A DNA stretch of 64,000 nt from Cercozoa sp. M6MM. Taxonomy: Eukaryota > Endomyxa: Ascetosporea. Each line of letters opens with the position of its first letter. The first letter of the stretch is position 1. The notes under the pieces were generated by a model. The model made no database searches, was not told where the DNA came from, and worked only from the letters and a program-made list of their open reading frames with translations. This document shows positions 56,218-64,000 of this stretch, one piece after another. A program made the translations under genes and the position numbers. The DNA lies in NCBI GenBank assembly GCA_040357565.1, contig JBDODJ010000041.1; one strand, given 5' to 3'.

Positions 56218-57190
56218 ATGGACCGTCCCACTTTCTTAAGGGGGTGTCTACGCGCGCTTCGACTCGGTCTCGGCGGTCGCGTGCGGCGGCAGCGTCGGCG
56301 GCGACAACAGCGACGTCGGCGACTCTGTTCCGCCTGTGCAGATACAGGAGGTTAACGGGGGGTAAAATGGGGGGTAAAATGGGGTAAAATGGGGGTAAAA
56401 TGGGGGGTAAAATGAGGGGTAAAACGGGCGCAGGGCCGGTCGCACCAAACACAGCGGCGAGAAAGACGGCGCAAACCGCCGCTTCGAGAACGCGCAGTTC
56501 CACGACACGCGACGTCGTGTTGGAGCCTTTAAAAAACATGTACAACAATAGTCAGTCCATGTGTGCACTTGTCCATGTGTACAGGTCCATGTGTACGGGT
56601 CCATGTACAGGTCCATGTGTACAGGTCATGTGTACAGGTCCATGTGTACACAGCGGGTGGTCCAGGTGTACCAAGCAGACGCAGCGCGTGTCGCAGCAGC
56701 AGCAAGCACAGCGTCAGCGCGAAGCACAGCAGCACTGCGCGCAACGCTCCGTCGTGCGGCCACTGCGCCGGCCAGCGACGCCACCACACGCGCCGCCGCT
56801 CGCTCCGCAGTGCCTCCAGATACTCCCTGCCGGCACACACACGTACATACATGTCCGGTCTATATGTTCGGTCCATATGTTCGGTCCATATGTCCAGTCC
56901 ATATGTCTGGTCCATGTGTTCGGTCCATATGTCCAGTCCATATGTCTGGTCCATCTGTACCGATGTCGCAGACGGAGTCGCCGCCGGTGCGACAGTGCGT
57001 CTTCGCTCTCGGTCGCCAGGACGTACGGCACTGCCGCTGCGGGGAGGGGAAGGGGGATAAACAGGGGGGTAAACAGGGGGGTAAACAGGGGGGGGTAAAC
57101 AGGGGGGGGGTAAACAGGGGGGGTAAACAGGGGGGGGGTAAACAGGGGGGGTAAACAGGGGGGGTAAACGGGGGGTAAACGGGGTGGTAG
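54655..57190 (-). repeat. Family of intronic (TTTACCCCCCTG)n arrays
   Basis: Plus-strand GGGGGGTAAACA or GGGGGTAAAAT units fill successive introns at about 54655-54712, 55012-55029 and 55130-55225 (around a gap), 55303-55408, 55541-55787, 56036-56145, 56350-56425 and 57056-57185. Short exons lie between them. Each array is C-rich on the sense strand of the minus-strand gene. Units differ slightly between introns (TGTTTAC versus ATTTTAC), so arrays were probably expanded separately. Confidence 0.9.
55030..55129. other. Assembly gap (100 N)
   Basis: Exactly 100 N inside a GGGGGGTAAACA array; true length unknown. Confidence 0.98.
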
Positions 57191-58693
57191 AAACGCACCG
57201 GCACGGGAGCGCATGTGTCGGCGCAGCAGCGTCATGACAGGCGAGTGCCAGAGACACTCCGTGTCGCCGTCGCCAGCAGCAGCAGCATCCTCGGGGTCGG
57301 CGTCCTGCTCGTCGTGCGTCTACACCACAGGCAGTCATACGTTAGCAGGCATATGTTAGCAGGTATATGTTAGCAGGTATATGTTAGCAGGTATATGTTA
57401 GCAGTCATGCTAGCAGCATGCTTCAGCGCGGAAGCACACGGGAACAAGAGAGAGTATGGGGGTAGAACAAGAAGAGTGTGGTGGCACCAGACTCAGGAGC
57501 GAGAGTTCATCGGCCTCGAGGTCGCTCTCGGTGCGATCGCCGGAGGCGTCGGCGCTGGCGTCGGCAGCGGCGGTGCTTTCGTCGCTGGCGCTGCTGCTGG
57601 AGGCCGCGTCCGGCAGCAATTCGGCCAGGGCCAGGCGGTCCCAGTCGGCCTGACTCAAACCGGCCTCGGGCTCGTCTGAGTTGGTACAACCATACATACA
57701 CATGCACATGCACACACACATACATACATACGCCGATGCATACACACATGCACACATGCACATGCACACACGCGTACATGCAACTCAGTATACTACTATA
57801 CCACTGTCAGTGTCGAGAGCCGGACCACGCCACTGCGGCGCCAGAGTCGGCGACACCAGTCGACGCTTCAGCTGACGCATCTGCCGGCACAAGCGCCGAC
57901 TGTGCGCGCGCTGTTGCTTTGTCTACCCAGGAGGATATCGAGGTATATCGGGACAAAGGGATACATGTAGGGATACAGTGTACCTGTTTGTCGCGATGCA
58001 CGCACATTACAGCACAGGCCCAACGCGCCGCCTCGAACGGCGTGTCGCCCATGGCATTGCGTGTGAAGGCATCGGCACCTAGTCCGGACAGAGTAGACTG
58101 AGCAAAGGGAGAGGGGAAGGGAACTGCAAAACACACCACGCCGCAGCAGCAGTCGCGCGCAGTTGCTTTGACAGAAAATCGCCGCGAAGTGCAGCGCCGT
58201 GCAGCCCTAACACCAGGCACACATAAATAGACACACAGACATATACACACATACATATACATATATACTACAAACACACAGACACACAAGCTACCTCTGC
58301 AATGGCAGGACACAGCGACATCCAGTCGGCCAGCAAGTGCGCAGACGCACCTACGGAAACGGGTCGTCAGTCCAGACAATACCTCTACTGCACCTAGTGT
58401 GTACCAGTATGTGAATGCGCAATGTCGGTGTCGTGATCGCGCAGCAGGCGCAGCAGCACGTCCATGTGTCCAACAGCACACGCGCCTGCCAGCAACGTTT
58501 GCGTGGCCTGCAAACTCGCATTTAAACTCGGTATTTCTCCTCGACAGAACCAAAGATACCTGACGCGGCGTGAGGGTCACTCCAACCTATACACATGCAT
58601 GCACGATGCACAAACGACTGGCATGGGCAGAGCTACCTCGCGCAGCACGCGCTGGCTGAGCACGCGCAGACGCAGCGTTTCGCTCGTCACCAT
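56240..58693 (-). CDS. Ankyrin-repeat protein with predicted membrane helices (N-terminal part of the long locus)
   Basis: ATG at 58691-58693: MVTSETLRLRVLSQRVLRE. Ankyrin repeats follow across several exons: ATQTLLAGACAVGHMDVLL with RLLRDHDTDIAHSH, GASAHLLADWMSLCPAIAEG, CTALHFAAIFCQSNCARLLL and GADAFTRNAMGDTPFEAARW. Later exons give RRLCRQMRQLKRRLVSPTLA, an acidic serine/alanine-rich segment with ADWDRLALAELLPDAAS, ECLWHSPVMTLLRRHMRS, YVLATESEDALSHRRRLR, EYLEALRSERRRVWWRRW, then two hydrophobic helices (ALRAVLLCFALTLCLLLLRH and LEAAVCAVFLAAVFGATG). A competing alanine/arginine-rich frame is also splice-compatible for the last three exons, so the membrane helices need transcript proof. I cannot place a stop: the locus may end near 56.2 kb or continue into the CCCH part. 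Confidence 0.55.
57344..57412 (-). repeat. Tandem 14-bp repeat (gttagcaggtatat) in an intron
   Basis: Four to five near-perfect copies in the intron between the exon containing DTECLWHSP and the acidic SASDES exon. Confidence 0.85.
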
Positions 58694-59024
58694 CGTCCGC
58701 ACGAGCAGCAAGGGCGCAGCAGCGTCAGTGCACGAAAAACGCCCCCGATTTCAATCTTCTTCGCGCAACCCAAAAATCGAAGGACGGCGTGCAACAAGCC
58801 GCGCTGCAGCACACTCGAACGGCCGTTAAATCGGCCACTATACCAATCGCCAGTGCGATTCAACCTGCCAATCCGCGAGCTTCGCTGGTCGCTCGGAGCC
58901 CTTCTCTTGTCCAAACCGGCGGTCCTTTTTGGACACCTTGTCACCGGTGGTTTCTTTTTTAAGTAATTCCAGTTTTTGAGTCCAGTTGGCAGCTAAACTG
59001 CCAGAAGAGATCTCTGTGGCTCAG
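58694..59024. promoter_or_regulatory. Divergent intergenic region, ankyrin / BTB
   Basis: 331 bp between the two start codons of genes running apart. No element recognised. Confidence 0.5.
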
Positions 59025-60300
59025 ATGGCTGTACGGGGACTCGGAGATGTTCTATTTGATCGTCGCCAAATTGACGGAGATGCACAGCTTGTGACGGTTG
59101 ACGGATCAGTTCGAGCACATCTTGGTACCCACAATGCTGTGTCATGTGCACCGTTGCTCTCACCGTGTTTGTTTCTAGTTGTTCTATCCGCCAACTCCGA
59201 CTACGTGCAAACTGCGATCAATTTTCCGCAGCATCAGCAGCAGCAGTGCCGGTTGACTGTCCCAGCCTCGACGCGTGTGACCACCCTCTGCTTGCAGTGT
59301 ATGTACGACAAGACAGTCGAGGAGACCGACTTATCGAAACTAGCGCAGGTGCTGCAGCTGTGCGACTTCTTGCTGGCACACCGCGCGCGCCGCTCGCTGC
59401 TGTCACACATCACTTTCGTCGCACGCAAGCACTACCGGTATCATGAGGTTTCAGTCGCTGCCAACTGAAGAAAGTGAGTTGTGTCCGCGCGGACAGAAGA
59501 AGCCGGATCACTGACGAAAGTGAGCAAGCTGATCAGGAGCAAAAGCACCTCCAGATGGCACATCTGCTCAACGCTCTGTGCGACCTTCCCGAGATCTCGG
59601 GTCCAGGTACAATTTATTTTAAACGTGTCTTTGGCTTACCTCCTCAGTTCGGACTGAGGAGGTACTTCTTATTTTGACGAGTCAGCTAATTCTCTGGGTA
59701 TTTCGCTGACCTTCAGTTCGCGAAGACGACGTGGATGCCGCAGTGATACGTGCACGTGCGAAAGAGTTCTTGCTGTTCGCAAACGGTGCTACCGACGCGA
59801 GTCTCGCGTAAACTCAATCTTTGAGGCATCTGTTCTGCCTGTGTCGAACTTTAGCTGTTTTGGTGACTTCCCCAGTGAACTCAACGAAAACGCAATCAAA
59901 CATCTGTTCCGACCATACCGCGATCCAGAAAATCGTTTTGTACCTTGAAACATACTAAGCATATAGTTATGCGCACGCCAACTGATGCATTCGATAGCGA
60001 GTGTTGCTGCTGCTAACGCGTCGCAGTGCAGTGTTGCAGTATTCCGAAGACGAGTGGGCCGAGCGACTGAGAGAACTACTTGAGATGCCTTCACTCGACG
60101 AGGTCGACGCTGTGGCCTCCACTGCGTGCGAGCACCTCATGCGGCAGTTGCAGTCAGCGTTGAGTACCTTTTCGGACAGACAGTTGCGCACAGAGTCGGC
60201 TGCGAACCGAAAGAGGTTCCCGTCTGTGCTGTGCGACATTTGCTTGGCGACCCGGCACAATCTGAATCGCTATCGGTTTACTAGTGCCTTCCTGGGCTGA
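59025..60300 (+). CDS. BTB/POZ-domain protein
   Basis: BTB domains mediate dimerisation and often bring substrates to Cullin-3 ubiquitin ligases. ATG at 59025: MAVRGLGDVLFDRR, then the BTB core VTVDGSVRAHLVVLSANSDY (joined across an intron), INFPQHQQQQCRLTVPAST, YDKTVEETDLSKLAQVLQLC and DFLLAHRARRSLLSHI. Splicing then gives HYRRSRITDESEQADQEQKH, LLNALCDLPEISVREDDV, EFLLFANGATDASLAELN, ENAIKHLFRPYRDPENRF, YSEDEWAERLRELLEMPSL and a helical end RFTSAFLG, stop 60298-60300. Two apparent internal stops (59468 and 59809-59811) fall in introns in this model (donors gtatca and gtaaac); the segments join in frame and keep a natural composition. No Kelch, MATH or BACK-type partner is certain. Alternatively, two shorter genes could be present. 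Confidence 0.72.
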
Positions 60301-60685
60301 CGGAATTGTGAGAATCGTCCGGTATCGACCACTTTACGGGCATCAGTCCAGTGTACTGTACGTTCGTACCGCACTGAATTGCAACGCAAACGCAACCGAA
60401 TTCACTCAGTTAAAAACTGGCTGAAACAGAATAACCCGTTCGCGCACTGCCGTCAGTTTAGTTAATAGTTATAGGCTCGTACTGACGATGCAGCTTCGTC
60501 GGTTCAATAGCGCTGCTAGACGTCTGCCAGTTGTCGCTCAGTGTGACGCACGTGCATCCTAGCATGTGCAGCATGCCCGTGACTAGCCTGTTTTGTTAGT
60601 TAGCAAGCACCAGTGGACGGATAGTACCCTGTACAGCTTGTGTACAGAGGGAAAACAAAGAGTACACAACGCCGCCAGTTCCGAC

Positions 60686-60807
60686 ATGTCCCAGGAGCAG
60701 TTCAAAGGACGCTGCCGCCACACAGCGGCCAAGACCGAAAGCCAGCGCCGCTCGCATAAGCGACGTCGCCGCTCGGTTGGGCTGTCACACAGGTGCATGC
60801 AACAGCG

Positions 60808-60857
<50 letters not shown>

Positions 60858-60867
60858 NNNNNNNNNN

Positions 60868-60922
<55 letters not shown>

Positions 60923-61196
60923 AGTGCGAGCGCCGAACCCGACTCCAGCGAGAGCAATCAGCGAAGTGGACTGCATGACAGTCACGCCACACACGAATGC
61001 CATGACTGTCAGCACCACAACAACTGCATAGACCGTGTGCTCACGCTGGTGTTGCCACCTGCCCTACTGACATCGCAAACTGAATGCACTCAAGGACAAC
61101 CTTCAATATTCACCGCAAGCCTAATGTACGATGTCAAGTGCTGTGGTGCACAGCCAGAGACACGACAGCACGGCCAGCAGCGAGCCGTACAGTAGT
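60686..61196 (+). CDS. Small basic, His/Cys-rich uncharacterised protein, two exons
   Basis: ATG at 60686: MSQEQFKGRCRHTAAK, a nuclear-localisation-like cluster KRRRR, then a donor after TCACACAG. The intron is almost entirely (TG)n. Exon 2 reads SAEPDSSESNQRSGLHDSH, then ATHECHDCQHHNNCID, ending RQHGQQRAVQ, stop 61194-61196. The C/H-rich stretch could bind metal but matches no finger consensus I know. The gene is supported only by frame and splice sites. Confidence 0.4.
60812..60919 (+). repeat. (TG)n microsatellite with a 10-N gap
   Basis: About 50 TG units interrupted by ten N at 60858-60867, occupying the intron of the small plus-strand gene and ending in ...ttacag. Confidence 0.96.
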
Positions 61197-61329
61197 ACTG
61201 TTCAGTTGATATTTAGGCATCAGTATTATACTGTAAAGACCTCCAGAGAACACAGACTGTAAATTTTAATTGGCTTACCTTTGCGAAACACCAACACGCC
61301 CGAAGTTTTGGGCGAATTCGACACATGTC

Positions 61330-62602
61330 TCACCTTTCAAGTTCAGACAACAGGTCAGCATCACTGCGACCGAAGTGTAGTGTTGGTACTCCGATCAGTG
61401 CGGCCGCTTCGAAAATGCAGCCGGCCACGGCGGCGAGTCCAACATGTAGAGAGCTCCAGCGGCGCACTTCTTGCAGCCTACATGAGCGACCGTATTTGCC
61501 AGTTGATACATACCCGAAGGGTTGTTCAGTGAGTTTAGCGACACCAATGAGGAAGCACACTGTACAGCATGTAGCACGCCTGCCCAAAAATAGACATACA
61601 GAGCTGATGGAAGCAAGGGACACACAAAGGACTGGAAAAAAGCTATCATACCATGTTGAACAGCATGACGGAAGATAGAAATAGGATGACATGTCGCGTT
61701 GCTCTTCTCGGCGGTTTAACATGCTCTGGCACGACAACGACGATACTGTCGTCGCTGGCGTTGTTTTTGGTAAGACTTGTTATCGTTTTCGAACTGCACA
61801 TTATCAGTAGACTGTACACGCCCAGTATACTGTCTAACTGCACCGGTATCTTATGGTGCACACTGACCTTTCGGAGCTGTCGGCTTCTTTCTCTTCAAAT
61901 AGAGGCTTGCGTAGCACAGTTTCTTTGCTGCGTCGTGGAAAGTCCCATTGCACAAACGAAAATTCCCGGTCGTTAAGGGTACCTTCGCGACAACAAGCAG
62001 CCGAGCACAACAAGCAACGACAGAGCCAAGAACGTTGTCCATGCTGTCTACCGAGGCAGAGAAGGCGCGTTCCACATTGATACTATGAAACTTTAAACGC
62101 ACGAGGTAAATTTATATACCAGCCAGCCGACATACAGAAGTGCACCAAACAAAGGTAACCCAACTGCCGACGAGAGTGGCCTTTCAGTAACACGTGTTTG
62201 CATTGCATCAGGTGCGCTGAGAAAACCCAGTACAACCGTGACCTACGGCATCGGTACCAAGCGTACTCGAGAGATGCGATGGTACGCGCCTGTCGACGAT
62301 GCGACTCGTTTCGTACGCGCCACGTGACTCTACTCAGTAACACGTGCTCGGCATGCACTGTGTACATAGTGCACTTGGTACGAACTGCGCGCGGCGAGTG
62401 CAGAAATTTCGAACGATCCGCCTGTTTAATTCAGAAACTCTCAGCCGTTTTTAAAAGGTACTGCACAGTCGTACCTGTCCATGCATAGACGAAGGCAGCT
62501 GCGATGTAGGTGTCTCCTGGTGCCGACACCAGATAGGCGGGTAACAGTGCATAGGCGAGAGCTGCAATCGACAGTGACAGCTGTAGTTCCACAAACAAAC
62601 TG

Positions 62603-62668
<66 letters not shown>

Positions 62669-63027
62669 CAAGCGGTGCTAAATTTACCGACCCCACTATT
62701 AGCACAGGGTCGTGTGGCGTCAGTCCGGCACGTCCTTTGAACTTTGTCAGTCGCGGGTACAACAGCAGCTACGAACAAATAAGCATACTATCAGTACAGT
62801 GGGGTCGAAGGTGACTGAAGTAACTGCGCTGGAGAGGTGTCAACTGTATCAACCTGGCGTACCGAAAGTAAGGTGATCTCTCGAAGCGACAGGATCGACA
62901 TGTATTGTGCCCTGGTGTGTGCGCGCGGAAGGGAGCAGTATTCAGCGATACAAATGAAAAAGAAAATGTGCAGTACAACGACAGTCTCAAAAGGCGACTG
63001 ATCGTCACCGAAAACATCTAAGTGCAT
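61330..63027 (-). CDS. Polytopic membrane protein, uncharacterised
   Basis: The best start is the ATG at 63025-63027: MHLDVFGDDQSPFETVVVL followed by the hydrophobic HIFFFICIAEY. Downstream exons: LLLYPRLTKFKGRAGLTPHD, a membrane helix LSIAALAYALLPAYLV with APGDTYIAAAFVYAW, GFLSAPDAMQTRVTERP with a helix AVGLPLFGALLYVGWLVY, TTFLALSLLVVLGCLLSRR, a charged loop DREFSFVQWDFPRRSKETV, HVILFLSSVMLFNM and YVYFWAGVLHAVQC. At least six membrane spans are likely. The C-terminus (61.3-61.65 kb) is unresolved. One intron is a (TG)n tract on the sense strand (CA at 62604-62664). A family such as a rhodopsin-like or lipid-related multispan protein cannot be chosen from what I see. Confidence 0.55.
62604..62665. 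repeat. (CA)n microsatellite in an intron
   Basis: About 30 CA units on the plus strand, (TG)n on the sense strand of the minus-strand membrane-protein gene. Confidence 0.95.
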
Positions 63028-63513
63028 ATCCTATAGACACAGACGGCCATCTAGATTATGAAGGTTAGTGATTACAAACGAGCCCCTCTGTAGGAGATAC
63101 ATGAGCAGCAAGTTAAACCTGTGCGAAGTACGTCAAACACCGTACATCGACAGACATGTGTGTGGTGAAAAACTGGCTTTACATGGCCACGAGTCGTTGA
63201 GCTTGGGTGAGCATCGTCGCGCTGCCTTCGAAGCTACAGAAAAACACCCTAGAAAAAAAGTGTATGAACCTCATATTCACCTCCAGTTAATGCATGCACC
63301 TGGGTGCGCAGAAAAGAGCCCTCAGCCGCGAGCAGTGACCGGCCAATGTCGTGCGCACATTACGGTGGCGTGTGCCTTCGCACAATGAGCCAACCAGAGA
63401 AGCATGAAGAGTGTATTTTTGTGTGGTTTTTTAAGCTTAGTCAACAACACGGGCAAGCGCCGGAAATGAGCGAAGCCTCACGCATTGTGGGTGGGAATAC
63501 ATCCAAGGCGAAC
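63028..63513. other. Same-strand intergenic region, possible extra exon
   Basis: Minus-strand frames at about 63300-63350 (DIGRSLLAAEGSFLRTQVH) and 63120-63230 look partly protein-like and could be upstream exons of the membrane-protein gene, but no start codon or clean splice chain was found. Confidence 0.35.

Positions 63514-64000
<487 letters not shown>

Noticed and set aside
54655-57190. Telomere-like repeat (TTTAGGG / CCCTAAA type)
   Set aside because: The unit is TTTACCCC on one strand and GGGGTAAA on the other. That is neither TTTAGGG nor its complement CCCTAAA, and the arrays sit inside introns between coding exons.
59468-59811. BTB gene ending at an early stop, followed by a second small gene
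   Set aside because: Introns with donors gtatca and gtaaac remove the stops and join the segments in phase with natural composition; I keep one gene, with the two-gene option noted.

Overview
This window is nuclear DNA from a flagellated, intron-rich single-celled eukaryote. The evidence is many protein genes split by short GT-AG introns (mostly 50 to 90 nt), a Bardet-Biedl protein (BBS4), a kinesin relative, SR-type splicing and RNA-processing factors, a prefoldin subunit, a 9-1-1 clamp subunit and a cytosolic ribosomal protein. A eukaryotic HslU (bacterial-type protease ATPase) and an SR protein with two zinc knuckles do not suit an animal or fungus. A protist outside those groups fits best, but I cannot name the lineage. 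All exon models were read by eye from frame, splice sites and family conservation. Exons of the recognised families are reliable; ends of unrecognised genes are less so.

Layout, left to right: a GT microsatellite and a weak candidate gene (0-1.6 kb); an MDR-type oxidoreductase (+, 1.6-3.4); an unrecognised gene (-, 3.7-5.4); an ARS2/SERRATE homolog (+, 5.7-9.2); a small protein and an intronless degenerate kinesin in tandem (-, 9.8-12.5), head to head with BBS4 (+, 12.9-14.5); a UvrD-type helicase with a likely mitochondrial presequence (-, 15.0-18.7) and mitochondrial-type HslU (-, 19.0-21.5); a large unrecognised gene (+, 22.2-26.3); prefoldin 2 (-) head to head with HUS1 (+) (26.6-29.2); a TBC Rab-GAP and a small membrane protein (-, 29.3-31.8); a secreted Reeler-domain protein (+, 32.3-33.4); two unrecognised minus-strand genes (33.5-39.7); a polytopic DUF229 sulfatase-like protein (-, 41.1-44.6) head to head with an N-myristoylatable ADP-ribosylglycohydrolase-family protein (+, 44.8-48.1); an RS2Z-like SR protein and a secreted protein in tandem (-, 48.6-50.4); a long repeat-rich ankyrin / coiled-coil / CCCH locus (-, 50.8-58.7); a BTB protein (+, 59.0-60.3); a small basic protein (+, 60.7-61.2); a polytopic membrane protein (-, 61.3-63.0); and the 3' part of ribosomal protein uL16/RPL10 (-, 63.5 to the right edge).

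Genes mostly alternate strand, so neighbours share short divergent promoters or close tail-to-tail ends. Several same-strand pairs are only about 28-37 bp apart. The repeats follow the genes: long C tracts, (TG)n tracts and TTTACCCC-type arrays lie in introns and, wherever I could orient them, always on the sense strand. The 10-bp palindrome TCCGCGCGGA occurs nine times, far above chance. All five runs of N fall inside such repeats.
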